Source of the DNA: Sporobacter sp038405045 | Lineage (GTDB): Bacteria > Bacillota > Clostridia > Oscillospirales > Oscillospiraceae | NCBI GenBank assembly: GCA_038405045.1 | Contig: JBBZIV010000001.1 | Span: 1,054,001 to 1,118,000 of the forward strand | Length of the DNA: 64,000 bases | Direction of reading: 5' to 3' | The notes under the pieces: generated by a model | Database searches by the model: none | Told to the model about the DNA's origin: nothing | Seen by the model: only the letters and a program-made list of their open reading frames with translations | Made by a program: the position numbers and the translations under genes | Shown: positions 1 through 8,335 of the stretch, in pieces | Layout: the number at the start of each line of letters is the position of its first letter | Position numbering within the stretch: position 1 is the stretch's first letter

Positions 1-22
1 CCATATCCGCCCGTGTGGGGAT

Positions 23-90
23 GGGCGGACGGCCAATGGCCGTCCATACAAAATAGCCTTGGAGGCGGCGATGTAGGCATCGCCCCCTAC
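23..90. repeat. two palindromic intergenic repeats
   Basis: Two members of a dispersed short palindrome family lie at 23-49 (arms around GGACGGCCAATGGCCGTCC, ending CATAC) and 63-90 (arms around GGCGATG..CATCGCC, ending CCCCTAC). Similar elements recur at many intergenic sites in this window. No gene is visible in 1-239 apart from these and the SASP promoter. Confidence 0.7.
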
Positions 91-151
91 AAAAGACGAT
101 TTGAGGCGGGTCTTTTTTTGATAAAATTCGATTTTTTACTATTATTTGTTT

Positions 152-180
152 GAATATAAGAACCGGGCGCGGCAATGCTA
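152..180 (+). promoter_or_regulatory. sigma-G-like promoter of the SASP gene
   Basis: GAATA at 152-156 and AATGCTA at 174-180 are separated by 17 bp. This resembles the forespore sigma-G pattern (G-M-ATA, 17-18 bp, CATNNTA) with one mismatch in the -10. It lies 60 bp upstream of a gene class that is a classic sigma-G target. Confidence 0.55.
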
Positions 181-239
181 TAATCGAAAGGTGCAAACGT
201 ACCTGACGAAAAAACCGAAAAACAAGGAGTGTTAATATA

Positions 240-434
240 ATGGCTAGATCTAATCAGTTAGTCAATCAGAACGCGCGTGACGCGATGAACCGTTTCAAGA
301 TGGAAACAGCCAGCGAAGTCGGCGTCAGCCTGAAGCAGGGCTACAACGGTGACATCACCGCCAAGCAGGCCGGCAGCATCGGCGGCCAGATGGTCAAGAA
401 AATGATCCAGGCTTATGAGAACGGCGTCCAGTAA
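240..434 (+). CDS. alpha/beta-type small acid-soluble spore protein
   Basis: This 64-residue protein is an alpha/beta-type SASP. Such proteins coat and protect forespore DNA and are degraded to amino acids at germination. The family signature is clear: an N-terminal helix rich in Asn/Gln/Arg (NQNARDAMNRFKMETASEVG), then the conserved Gly-rich turn and second helix (GSIGGQMVKKMI). The TASEVGV segment fits the site where the germination protease GPR cleaves after Glu. The ATG follows an AAGGAGTG ribosome-binding site, and a sigma-G-like promoter sits upstream. It stands alone and converges on tyrS across a shared terminator. Confidence 0.96.
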   Translation: MARSNQLVNQNARDAMNRFKMETASEVGVSLKQGYNGDITAKQAGSIGGQMVKKMIQAYENGVQ

Positions 435-457
435 GAACGTTTCGTATCAATAAAAAT

Positions 458-493
458 GCGGCAGGCGGAAATTCCGCCTGCCGCGTTATTTTT
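458..493. terminator. bidirectional terminator between SASP and tyrS
   Basis: The 11-bp stem GCGGCAGGCGG / CCGCCTGCCGC (458-468 with 474-484) has a 5-nt loop. It is followed by a T-run on the plus strand and preceded by an A-run, so it can end both the SASP gene and the convergent tyrS. Confidence 0.9.
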
Positions 494-495
494 GC

Positions 496-1719
496 TTAAT
501 TTAAAACAACTCTTTTAAAATTTTTCTTACCGCGTTTGATGATAACGCCATCACCTTGAAGGTCTGCCGCTGCAAAGCATTTTGAAAACTCTATGATTTT
601 TTCGCCGCCCGCTTCGACACCACCCTGCTCAACAGCGCGCCGTGCCTCTGATTTCGACGCGCAAAGCCCCGATTTGACGAGTACCGTCAGGATGTCGACG
701 GAACCGTCTGTCAGATCATCGGCTGAAAGCTCTGCCGTTGGCATCGTGCCCGCGCCGCCGGAGGAGAACAAATCGCGTGCCGTTTGCTGCGCCTTGTCGG
801 CCTCCTCTTGGCCGTGGACAAGGTCTGTGAGTTCATACGCCAGAATTTCTTTCGCGCGGTTTAAATCGGCCCCTTGCCACGCTTCCATCCGGGTGATCTC
901 CTCAAGGGGCAAAAACGTCAGCATCTTCAGGCACTTAATAACGTCCGCGTCGCCGACGTTGCGCCAGTACTGATAAAAATCAAACGGGCTTGTCTTGTTC
1001 GGATCGAGCCAGACGGCACCGCTCTGCGTTTTGCCCATTTTTTTGCCCTCGGCGTTTAGCAGCAGCGTAATCGTCATCGCGTGCGCGTCTTTTTGGAGCT
1101 TTTTTCGAATGAGCTCCGTGCCGCCGAGCATGTTTGACCACTGATCGTCCCCGCCGAACTGCATGTTGCAGCCGTATTTGACAAATAGCTCGTAAAAATC
1201 ATAGCTCTGCATGATCATATAGTTAAATTCAAGAAACGACAGGCCCTTTTCCATGCGCTGCTTGTAGCATTCAGCTCTGAGCATGGTATTCACGGAAAAA
1301 TGCGGCCCGACGTCGCGCAGAAACTCGACATAATTGAGCACCATAAGCCAGTCGGCGTTATTGACCATGATCGCCTTCCCGTCCGAGAAGTCGATAAAGC
1401 GGCTCATCTGTTTTTTAAAGCAGGCGCTGTTGTACGCGATCGTCTCGGATGTTGCCATTTGGCGCATGTCCGTCCTGCCGGAGGGGTCGCCGATCATGGC
1501 CGTACCGCCGCCGATGAGCGCGATGGGTTTATTCCCAGCCATTTGCAGGCGCTTCATAAGGCACAGCGCCATAAAGTGGCCGACGTGGAGCGAGTCGGCC
1601 GTCGGGTCAAACCCGATATAAAACGTCGCCTTGCCGTTATCAATGAGCGATTTGATTTCATCCGCGCTTGTCGTCTGGGCGATGAGACCGCGGGCGACCA
1701 GCTCGTCAAAGAGTTTCAT
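496..1719 (-). CDS. tyrS: tyrosyl-tRNA synthetase
   Basis: This class I aminoacyl-tRNA synthetase charges tRNA-Tyr. The HIGH motif appears as HVGH (residues 45-48) and the KMSKS loop as KMGKT (about 227-231). The FDPTADSLHVGH and GGTAMIGDPSGR blocks are typical of bacterial TyrS, and a C-terminal S4-like RNA-binding domain follows. The ATG at 1719 is preferred over an upstream in-frame TTG because AAAGGGGAG lies 8 nt before it, giving 407 residues, close to the B. subtilis protein. The short leader shows no obvious T-box, although many Firmicutes tyrS genes have one. Confidence 0.96.
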   Translation of the reverse strand: MKLFDELVARGLIAQTTSADEIKSLIDNGKATFYIGFDPTADSLHVGHFMALCLMKRLQMAGNKPIALIGGGTAMIGDPSGRTDMRQMATSETIAYNSACFKKQMSRFIDFSDGKAIMVNNADWLMVLNYVEFLRDVGPHFSVNTMLRAECYKQRMEKGLSFLEFNYMIMQSYDFYELFVKYGCNMQFGGDDQWSNMLGGTELIRKKLQKDAHAMTITLLLNAEGKKMGKTQSGAVWLDPNKTSPFDFYQYWRNVGDADVIKCLKMLTFLPLEEITRMEAWQGADLNRAKEILAYELTDLVHGQEEADKAQQTARDLFSSGGAGTMPTAELSADDLTDGSVDILTVLVKSGLCASKSEARRAVEQGGVEAGGEKIIEFSKCFAAADLQGDGVIIKRGKKNFKRVVLN

Positions 1720-1869
1720 CACGATTCTCCCCTTTAAAGGCAACGCCCCGCTGTCCCCAACAGACAGAGGGCGATATCATTTCCGACGTGATGATATCAT
1801 AGCGCGCGCGCACTTGTCAACTCCGCCGGGCACCCCTTGTTTGACATCTTGCGCCAAAAATAAGGGCTG

Positions 1870-1878
1870 TGATATAAT
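1870..1878 (+). promoter_or_regulatory. extended -10 promoter of the 1932 gene
   Basis: TGATATAAT is a perfect extended -10 (TGN-TATAAT) about 50 bp upstream of the start. No good -35 is found at 17 bp. A TTGACA occurs further up (1841-1846) but 26 bp away. Confidence 0.6.
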
Positions 1879-1931
1879 TCAGTTATCAAACCGCGTCAAA
1901 TTGTGTCTCAAAATTCGAAGGGGTGCCGTTT

Positions 1932-3638
1932 ATGACAGAGCAAATCATTGCTGAAATCTCTGCAAGACTCACGGATTTAAAAATTCCTTTTTCACTTGAC
2001 AGCGCTTCCAGCATTGCCATCAACACAGAATTTGTGGATGCAACTTGGTCGACAGGCACAAAAAAAATCGCGTATGAGGCCGCCGTTGCCGTCAGCGCAT
2101 CCGAGCAGACGGTGTTCATGTACGAAAAGACCGTTGAGCACGGCGGGGGTATTTCCGGCATGGCGTCGGGCGAAACGTCGTTTCAATCGGGGTCAACGCT
2201 GTTCCGAAAAGTTAAAATCATCGCGTACGGGCCTGACGGCAAGGCATTTGACGTTACGCTGGATCTCGGCGCAATTCCTAAAGCCGTTAAAGAGACAGCC
2301 GCGCGATACGGCTATAAATTTAAAACGGTTTTAAGCAAAAAGAAGCTGGAAAAAGCACAGGTGCAGGCCGTCCAGCCGCCTGTCCGGCCACCGATTCAGC
2401 CGACGGCAGGCCGCTTCTGCTCGGCCTGCGGGGCACCGCTTCAAGCCGGGGCGGCTTTTTGCGAGCAATGCGGCGCGAAGACAGGGTTATCAGCACCGCA
2501 GCAGCCGTCTGCACCCCGGCCGCCCGCGCCGCCCGTTTTGACGCCGCCGTACGGTCAGGCGATGCCCGCAGCCCCGCAGCCTGTTAAAAATTCAGGCGCA
2601 AAAAAAGGTTTGCCTGGCCTGATCGCCGCTTATGCCGTTTTGGTTCTCATCGCCGTTTTATTCTTTGCCTTGAGCGGTAATACGGCCATCGGCTGGATTT
2701 TCGCCATCGTAATCCTCGCGCTCACCTTCCTTTTTATGATGCGTTTATCCGCGAAAGGGATCCTCGCACCCATTCTGACGCTCTTAGCCGCCCTCCTTGT
2801 CATTCTAATCGTCTACGCCTTCTCACTTCCGAATGATAAAAGCGGAGCGTCATCTTCTCAAAAGCCGACAGCCGGTCAGGCGCAGAATTCAAGCACTTCG
2901 CCCCAGGCGACGACTGATTCCATCTTCACCGTCACCAATCTGTCCATCGACAGCCAGCCGATCATTTATAACCCCAACGCCGACGATATTTTTAACGGCT
3001 CTCTGGCCGTCCGGACACGGTTTATCGTCGACATCAACACGAATATGGATTACTTTAATAGCGGCAAGGCCACGCAGGACGACTTAAGCATCGTCGGCGC
3101 GACGCTGAGCGTGACGCCGCTGTCCGTCCCGAACGGCACCTTTGTCTCCTATACATATAAGCAAAACGACAACATGCCGTTTAACGGCTCGACACTGCCG
3201 TCACAGGCCCTTCCCGCCGAATACGTTCTGCCCGTCTTCGATTCGTATGACGCGGCTGATGCTGCCGAAGCGGCCGGGACGTGCCCCTACATTCTCAGTA
3301 TTGTCAAAGATACCACGTCCGTCCAGCTGCGTTTCGGCACGGGGCTTTTAGGTCTGACACAAAACGCCTATATTTCAGATTACGACCAGTACATGCAGGA
3401 CGCCATCAATCAGGCTGCTTCGAACGGCCTGACGGCCGACACGCTGCGCTATACTGTCCGTGTGACGATCACGCTAAATACGAAAAGCGGCAAAAAACAA
3501 ATCATCACGTTTGACCGTGCCGTCATGCCGGACGGCTATAACATGCTCACGAGCACACCGGGCGGCGCACAGTATGCCGAGAATTATCAATCCGGTGACG
3601 TCATTCCGGCTGATCTAAAGTCCAAGCCTGCCAAATAA
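1932..3638 (+). CDS. membrane protein with shared N-terminal domain and zinc ribbon
   Basis: This 568-residue protein has no function I recognise. Its parts in order are: an N-terminal domain of about 130 residues shared with the next gene; a double-CxxC zinc ribbon (FCSACGAPL...FCEQCGAK) near residue 160; a Pro/Ala-rich linker; about three membrane helices between residues 225 and 300; and a Ser/Thr-rich stalk leading to a roughly 230-residue region likely outside the membrane. The ATG at 1932 is chosen over a GTG at 1923 because GAAGGGG sits at good distance. The zinc ribbon plus transmembrane layout resembles clostridial membrane-anchored sensors, but that is only an analogy. Confidence 0.85.
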   Translation: MTEQIIAEISARLTDLKIPFSLDSASSIAINTEFVDATWSTGTKKIAYEAAVAVSASEQTVFMYEKTVEHGGGISGMASGETSFQSGSTLFRKVKIIAYGPDGKAFDVTLDLGAIPKAVKETAARYGYKFKTVLSKKKLEKAQVQAVQPPVRPPIQPTAGRFCSACGAPLQAGAAFCEQCGAKTGLSAPQQPSAPRPPAPPVLTPPYGQAMPAAPQPVKNSGAKKGLPGLIAAYAVLVLIAVLFFALSGNTAIGWIFAIVILALTFLFMMRLSAKGILAPILTLLAALLVILIVYAFSLPNDKSGASSSQKPTAGQAQNSSTSPQATTDSIFTVTNLSIDSQPIIYNPNADDIFNGSLAVRTRFIVDINTNMDYFNSGKATQDDLSIVGATLSVTPLSVPNGTFVSYTYKQNDNMPFNGSTLPSQALPAEYVLPVFDSYDAADAAEAAGTCPYILSIVKDTTSVQLRFGTGLLGLTQNAYISDYDQYMQDAINQAASNGLTADTLRYTVRVTITLNTKSGKKQIITFDRAVMPDGYNMLTSTPGGAQYAENYQSGDVIPADLKSKPAK

Positions 3639-3653
3639 AAAGGCTCGGATATT

Positions 3654-3683
3654 GCCCGCTCTCTTCAGAGGGCGGGCTTTTTT
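3654..3683 (+). terminator. terminator after the 1932 gene
   Basis: GCCCGCTCT...AGAGGGCGGGC forms a stem of about 9-11 bp (one G-U pair) followed by six T, 16 bp past the stop codon. Confidence 0.85.
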
Positions 3684-3743
3684 CTGCCGTAAAGAGGTTG
3701 TATACTAAATATTGTATATGTTTACACTCTGACAGGATTGATA

Positions 3744-3772
3744 TTGATGATGATGCACTCCTGTGCTATAAT
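3744..3772 (+). promoter_or_regulatory. sigma-A promoter of the 3797 gene
   Basis: TTGATG (3744-3749), a 17-bp spacer and TATAAT (3767-3772), with TGC forming an extended -10. It drives the paralogous gene separately from its neighbour. Confidence 0.75.
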
Positions 3773-3796
3773 CAGAGCATTGTTTCGGGGGTAAAA

Positions 3797-4360
3797 ATGA
3801 AAAACGAACTCACACGCGACATCTGCGCCAAGCTCGACGACTTGCAGCTGCCGTACACGCTTTTAGACGGTGGGCATATCCATGTCCGCACGGAATTTTT
3901 TGACGTTGGGTACGGCATGGAGCCGAAAAAGATTATATACGAATTAGCGGTAACGTTTGACGAGCCGGCTGGGGCCGTCTATTTATATGTTAAAACGACA
4001 GAGCAAAGTCTTCTTACACAGAGCGGGGCGTCAACCGGCACACCGCATGGGTCGATGTTCCGAACGGTCAAGCGCCTTGATCAAAACGGCAACATGGCGA
4101 CGGTTGACCTTGGCGCAGCACCCAATTTTGTAAAAAACACCGCGCTTGCGCACGGCTGGAAATTTCGGACAGCGCTTAATTTGAACAAACCGCATCATCC
4201 ACCAAAAAAGGTTGTTGTGGAAAAAGCCGTTGCCTTAAGTCTGCCTGAGGACGAATCTGTTTTACAGGATATGCCGATAACGCCGAGAAAAAAGCGGCGT
4301 GCCGGATGGCGCGCTACTGTCAGCTTGTTTATTAAACAGTTGTTTCACCGGTCAAAATAG
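3797..4360 (+). CDS. paralogue of the 1932 protein's N-terminal domain
   Basis: This soluble 187-residue protein has no function I recognise. Residues 1-135 align by eye with the N-terminal domain of the preceding gene: both share an (A/R)xIxAKLxDLxxP opening, a TEF(V/F)D segment, KKI(A/I)YE, a MFR/LFR-x-VK block, VDLGAxP and a W/YKF(R/K)T(A/V)L ending. The zinc ribbon and membrane part are missing and are replaced by a basic tail (PRKKRRAGWRA). The ATG at 3797 follows GGGGGT. An upstream in-frame start at 3698 would add a tail overlapping the promoter and is rejected. The gene is the product of tandem duplication or domain shedding. Confidence 0.8.
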   Translation: MKNELTRDICAKLDDLQLPYTLLDGGHIHVRTEFFDVGYGMEPKKIIYELAVTFDEPAGAVYLYVKTTEQSLLTQSGASTGTPHGSMFRTVKRLDQNGNMATVDLGAAPNFVKNTALAHGWKFRTALNLNKPHHPPKKVVVEKAVALSLPEDESVLQDMPITPRKKRRAGWRATVSLFIKQLFHRSK

Positions 4361-4379
4361 GCTTATGCAGAGGAGCGCC

Positions 4380-5036
4380 ATGGATTATTTCTGTGTTGTT
4401 TTCGATATGGATGGGGTCCTGTTTGATTCCGAGCGGATTTACGCGCGCGCATGGCGGGAGGCTGGGCAAACGTTCGGCCTTGCCGATCTGGAGGCGTCTA
4501 TCAATGCCTGCATCGGGCGCAACAGCACCGACATCCGGGCGGTGATCGCCAACAAATATGGCCCTGCCCTGCCCGTCGATGACTTCATCGCTGAAATCCG
4601 GGCAGCTTTCAAAAAAATTGCCGATGCGGAGGGGCTTCCGCTCAAGCCGGGCGTTTTTGAACTGCTCGACTGGCTCAAGGGGACGAACGCAAAGCTCGCG
4701 TTGGCGACGTCGACAGGGGAAAAAACTGCTGTGGAAAAGCTCTCCGCAGCTGGGCTCCTTCCCTATTTTACAGTGCTCGTCACCGGGGACATGGTCTTAC
4801 ACGGCAAACCGGCACCGGATATTTACCGTTTGGCGTGTGAAAAGCTCGGCGTTCCGCCCGATATCTGTTACGCCGTTGAAGATTCGCCGAACGGCGTTCT
4901 GTCGGCGCATGCAGCGGGCCTTAAAACGCTTTTAGTGCCGGATGTCATTACCCCGACGGCTGAAATTTTTTCGCTTGCTTTTAAAACCTTCCCGTCCCTT
5001 TTTGATGTTAAAGCTTTTTTTGAGGGCCTCCGCTGA
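4380..5036 (+). CDS. HAD-superfamily phosphatase/phosphoglucomutase-like
   Basis: This 218-residue haloacid dehalogenase-fold hydrolase belongs to the beta-phosphoglucomutase/phosphatase subgroup. Motif I is FDMDGVLFDSE (nucleophile Asp and the second Asp), motif II is LATSTG, motif III has the Lys in HGKPAPDIY, and motif IV is VEDSPNG. An alpha-helical cap lies between motifs I and II. The substrate is a phosphorylated small molecule that cannot be named from sequence. ATG 4380 follows AGAGGAG, 19 bp after the preceding stop, so it probably shares that gene's transcript. Confidence 0.9.
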   Translation: MDYFCVVFDMDGVLFDSERIYARAWREAGQTFGLADLEASINACIGRNSTDIRAVIANKYGPALPVDDFIAEIRAAFKKIADAEGLPLKPGVFELLDWLKGTNAKLALATSTGEKTAVEKLSAAGLLPYFTVLVTGDMVLHGKPAPDIYRLACEKLGVPPDICYAVEDSPNGVLSAHAAGLKTLLVPDVITPTAEIFSLAFKTFPSLFDVKAFFEGLR

Positions 5037-5058
5037 CGGGTGATTGCCAAAACATCAA

Positions 5059-5084
5059 AACAGCCGCCAATATTGGCGGCTGTT
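5059..5084 (+). terminator. probable terminator after the HAD gene
   Basis: AACAGCCGCCAAT / ATTGGCGGCTGTT is a perfect 26-bp palindrome just after the HAD stop. The following TTGTTAT is only moderately T-rich. Confidence 0.55.
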
Positions 5085-5105
5085 GTTATCCCTCGGCAGC
5101 GGCTT

Positions 5106-5186
5106 GGCGGGGCGCCAATGGCCATCCCTACGGTCTGCCGACGTCGTCGTTTCCTAAAGGCGGGCGAATATCGAATCCGCTCCTAC
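5106..5186. repeat. two palindromic repeats next to the recN stop
   Basis: One element (5106-5131) is centred on GGCGCCAATGGCC and ends CCCTAC. A second (5159-5186) reads GGCGGGCGAATATCGAATCC and ends GCTCCTAC. The final CTAC of the second element supplies the TAG stop codon of recN on the minus strand. Confidence 0.65.
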
Positions 5187-6871
5187 TTGTTTTTGTACGC
5201 CTGTGCAGCCTCAATCTGTTCGGCGGCGGAAAGAAGCGTCGTCTCCGTGATGTTTTCCCCGCCGAGGAGGCGGGCGATCTCATGGCGGCGGGCCACATCG
5301 TCAAGTGTGGTGACGGACGTAAACGTCCGCCCGTCGGCTGTCGTTTTATTGATTTCAAAATGTGTATCCGCCATGACGGCCAACTGGGACAAATGCGTCA
5401 CGCACAGCACCTGACGGCCGCGCGAGAGGCTTGCCAGCTTCTCGCCGACGCGCTGGGCGGCGATACCAGAGACACCGGCGTCCACTTCATCAAAGACCAT
5501 TGTAGCTGTTTCATCGTTTTCAGAAAGAACGTTTTTCAGCGCCAGCATGATGCGCGAGAGTTCACCGCCCGACGCGATATGGCTGATGCGGCCCGGCGCT
5601 TCCCCGGCGTTGGCGGACATCAAAAAGCGAATTTCATCACACCCCGTAGGGCAAAGGCCGTTGATGCCTTGAACATCGTCAAACGCTGTTTCGAAACGAA
5701 CACCTGCCATATTAAGCGCGCCAAGCTCTGCTTTGATCCGCGATTCAAGTTTAACGGCAGCCGCGCGGCGCGCTTGTGACAGGGCGGCGGCTTTCTGCCG
5801 CGCGTCATTTAAAAGGCGTTCCCGCTCCCTTTCGAGCTTCAAAACCGTGTCGGCGGAAAATTCAATCTCATCTAGCTCTGCCCGGCACTTCTCGCGGTAG
5901 GCAATGAGGGTCTCCTCGCTGTCTCCGTACTTGCGCATCAATCGTTTGAGCGTATCGAGCCGGGCTTCAAGTGTGTCAAACTCGTCGGGAGAAAACGCCA
6001 GACTGGCGCGCACGTCGCGCAGCGACTCCAGTGCGTCCTCCGCAGCGTACTGAAGATCCTTGAGCTTGGCGGCAATGTCCCCAAGGCTCTCGGCATACCG
6101 CGCGGCGCCGGCAATCAGCGACTCGGCACCGCCGATGAGCGCGACGGCCCCATCCGTCCTGTCACTGCCGTCAAGGGCGGCAAAAGCCCCTTCCGTGGCC
6201 TCCGTCAGGCGCGAGGCGTTTTTTAAAAGGTCGCGCCGTGCCAGGAGCGCGTCAAGCTCACCCGGGCGAATGTCCGCCTTGTCGAGCTCACCCAATTGAA
6301 AGCGGAGGCTGTCAAGCCGCCGCTCTTTTTCACTTTCGTCCATCGACAGCCTGTCGATCTCGGCCTCTTTGGCGCGCAGGGCCTTATAGGCCGTCTCATA
6401 GGCCGCGCGGTCAGCTTCCAGTACACCAAAGCTGTCGAGATACTGGATGTGAAAGCGCTCGTCAAGCAGCTTCCTCCCGTCATTCTGGCCGTGAATGTCG
6501 ACAAGGCGCTCCCCTAAGTCGCGCAGTTGCGCGGCTGTGACAGGGCTGCCGTTAATGCGGCAGGTGCTTTTCCCATCGGCGGTGACGCGGCGCATGAGAA
6601 TGAGCTGCCCGTCCTCATCCGGCTCAACCCCATTTTCCGCATACCAGTCCGCCGCCCCGATATCGGCGAAAACAGCCGTCACCGCAGCCGCGGCGGCACC
6701 GGTGCGCACAAGCTCACGCGAGACACGACCGCCAAGAACGGCCGTGAGCGCGTCAATCACGATGGATTTGCCCGCACCCGTTTCGCCCGTTAAAACATTC
6801 AAGCCGGGACCAAAGGCAATGTCTGCCTTTTCGATGACGGCGATATTTTCAATATGCAGCAGCTGGATCAT
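5183..6871 (-). CDS. recN: DNA repair protein RecN
   Basis: RecN is an SMC-like ATPase that gathers at double-strand breaks and prepares them for RecA-dependent repair. Walker A is GETGAGKS (residues 29-36). A long Glu/Arg/Leu-rich coiled-coil region fills the middle. The C-terminal half carries the signature ASGGELSRIMLA, Walker B MVFDEVDAGVSG and CVTHLSQLA. It is 562 residues long, normal for the family. The ATG follows GAGAGGT. It is the last gene of the nusB-to-recN block, downstream of argR as in B. subtilis. A palindromic repeat abuts its stop codon. Confidence 0.97.
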   Translation of the reverse strand: MIQLLHIENIAVIEKADIAFGPGLNVLTGETGAGKSIVIDALTAVLGGRVSRELVRTGAAAAAVTAVFADIGAADWYAENGVEPDEDGQLILMRRVTADGKSTCRINGSPVTAAQLRDLGERLVDIHGQNDGRKLLDERFHIQYLDSFGVLEADRAAYETAYKALRAKEAEIDRLSMDESEKERRLDSLRFQLGELDKADIRPGELDALLARRDLLKNASRLTEATEGAFAALDGSDRTDGAVALIGGAESLIAGAARYAESLGDIAAKLKDLQYAAEDALESLRDVRASLAFSPDEFDTLEARLDTLKRLMRKYGDSEETLIAYREKCRAELDEIEFSADTVLKLERERERLLNDARQKAAALSQARRAAAVKLESRIKAELGALNMAGVRFETAFDDVQGINGLCPTGCDEIRFLMSANAGEAPGRISHIASGGELSRIMLALKNVLSENDETATMVFDEVDAGVSGIAAQRVGEKLASLSRGRQVLCVTHLSQLAVMADTHFEINKTTADGRTFTSVTTLDDVARRHEIARLLGGENITETTLLSAAEQIEAAQAYKNK

Positions 6872-6893
6872 ATTTTACCTCTCACAGTCGCGA

Positions 6894-6914
6894 GGGCAGA
6901 CACGAGGTCTGCCC
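6894..6914. repeat. inverted repeat between argR and recN
   Basis: GGGCAGAC-ACGAG-GTCTGCCC is an 8-bp inverted repeat in the 73-bp argR-recN gap. It belongs to, or resembles, the dispersed palindrome family. No T-run follows on the minus strand. Confidence 0.5.
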
Positions 6915-6944
6915 GACATGATGTGGCACGGCGGCGGACTTCTC

Positions 6945-7397
6945 TTAATACAGCATGTCCTGTATTTCCTGGCAGAAGCGTTCGGCGGCGGCATTGTCGC
7001 TCATGGCGAGAAAAGCCGTATCGTCCCCGGCGATGGAGCCGGCAAGGTTTTTGATGTTCATCGCGTCAATTGTGCTGCAGGCTGCCGGGGCCAGCCCGGG
7101 CAGTGTTTTAATGACGACAATGTTCTGCGCGCTGACGAAGGATGTGACGCATTCCTTAAAAATGGATTTCAGACGCGAGGCGTAATTCTGCAAATCCTGC
7201 TTCTGGCCGATGACATAGTGGTACCGGCCCTGCGCCGTCAGCTCCTTGACAAGGTGCAGCTCCTTGATGTCACGCGAGACGGTAGCCTGCGTGCTCTCGA
7301 CACCGGCCTCGCCGAGGGCTTCAATGAGCTGGTTCTGCGTCTCGATGTCCTGCGATGCGATAATTTTCAAAATCGCATTCTGGCGTTTGTTTTTCAA
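6945..7397 (-). CDS. argR: arginine repressor ArgR/AhrC
   Basis: This is the arginine-responsive transcription factor controlling arginine biosynthesis and catabolism. The N-terminal winged helix (residues 1-70) contains the ESTQATVSRDIKELHL recognition helix. The C-terminal hexamerisation and arginine-binding domain has the GLAPAACSTIDAMN and GSIAGDDTAFL segments. It is 150 residues long, typical. The start is a TTG that overlaps the nadK stop codon by 4 bp (TTGA), implying translational coupling. No ATG is available nearby. Position between nadK and recN is the usual Firmicutes order. Confidence 0.96.
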   Translation of the reverse strand: MKNKRQNAILKIIASQDIETQNQLIEALGEAGVESTQATVSRDIKELHLVKELTAQGRYHYVIGQKQDLQNYASRLKSIFKECVTSFVSAQNIVVIKTLPGLAPAACSTIDAMNIKNLAGSIAGDDTAFLAMSDNAAAERFCQEIQDMLY

Positions 7398-8257
7398 AAC
7401 CTTTCACCCAACTTTTCGCTCACTTTTTTATAAAAGCTCCTGTTTGCAAGGTGGACCAGCAGCGTTTCTTTCCCTGATTTGCAGACGTTGACGACATCGC
7501 CCGTTAAGAGGTTTCTGTATGCGCCGCCATCAACCGTCATAATGGCGGGATTGGCTTTCACAGCACCGAGCTCGACAGAGATGCGCCTGTCCGACGCGAG
7601 CACAAACGATTTGGCGGCGAGGACGTGCGCACAGACCGGTGTAATAATAATATTGGCTGTCGACGGTTCGACAATCGGGCCCCCGGCGGCCATGGAATAC
7701 GCCGTCGAGCCGGTGGGCGTTGCGACGATAACACCGTCTCCGGAAAAGCTGGTGATAACCTGCCCGTCACCGAACAGCGTGAGATTGACGACCTTCGTCA
7801 GCCCTGTGACGACGACGTCGTTAAGCGCAAAGTCACGGTAGACGGCGTTACCGCCGCGGACGATCTCCACGTCGAGCATCATGCGCCTGTTGATGGTGTA
7901 GTCACCGGCGACGACACGGCGGATGAGGTCTATGTCGCCCTGTTCCAGCTCCGCCATAAAGCCTTTGCTGCCCATATTAACGCCGAGAATCGGAATCGGA
8001 AGGCCAGCGGCCGCTCTGGCGGCGCGCAAAATCGTCCCGTCACCGCCGAAGGTGATGATCATATCAGCGCGGTCAAGCTCGTCGTCAAGCGTTGAAACGC
8101 TCAGTGTTTGCGGAATGGCCCACGAGCTGTTGGCCGTATACAAAGGGCAGACGACAGCCTCCACGCCGCAATCTGTGAGCATGGCCACAACTTCCTGCGT
8201 GAGCGCGAGATTTTGATCACGGTTTATATTGGGGTACAGCAGAACGCGTTTCATCAT
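7394..8257 (-). CDS. nadK: NAD kinase
   Basis: NAD kinase phosphorylates NAD to NADP. The catalytic GGDGT motif occurs in ITFGGDGTILRAARA. The later NDVVVTGL, FSGDGVIVATPTGSTAYSMA and GGPIV blocks are diagnostic. The start chosen is ATG 8257 (MMKRVLLYPN), with AAAGGA upstream, giving 287 residues. A longer reading to 8308 would add an unlikely Phe-rich tail. It sits between tlyA and argR in the conserved cluster. Confidence 0.95.
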   Translation of the reverse strand: MMKRVLLYPNINRDQNLALTQEVVAMLTDCGVEAVVCPLYTANSSWAIPQTLSVSTLDDELDRADMIITFGGDGTILRAARAAAGLPIPILGVNMGSKGFMAELEQGDIDLIRRVVAGDYTINRRMMLDVEIVRGGNAVYRDFALNDVVVTGLTKVVNLTLFGDGQVITSFSGDGVIVATPTGSTAYSMAAGGPIVEPSTANIIITPVCAHVLAAKSFVLASDRRISVELGAVKANPAIMTVDGGAYRNLLTGDVVNVCKSGKETLLVHLANRSFYKKVSEKLGERF

Positions 8258-8335
8258 GGTCGATTTTCCTTTCACTGAAAAAAGCGACGGACGGAAAAAG
8301 AAAGCCATCGCCGCCGGAGTAGGAGCGCGGGGCCT

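Noticed and set aside
1720..1931. T-box riboswitch upstream of tyrS
   Set aside because: The gap is too short and no T-box core sequence or specifier/antiterminator pair is visible.
6495..7433. 312-codon open frame on the plus strand
   Set aside because: It spans recN and argR on the opposite strand and has no recognisable domain.
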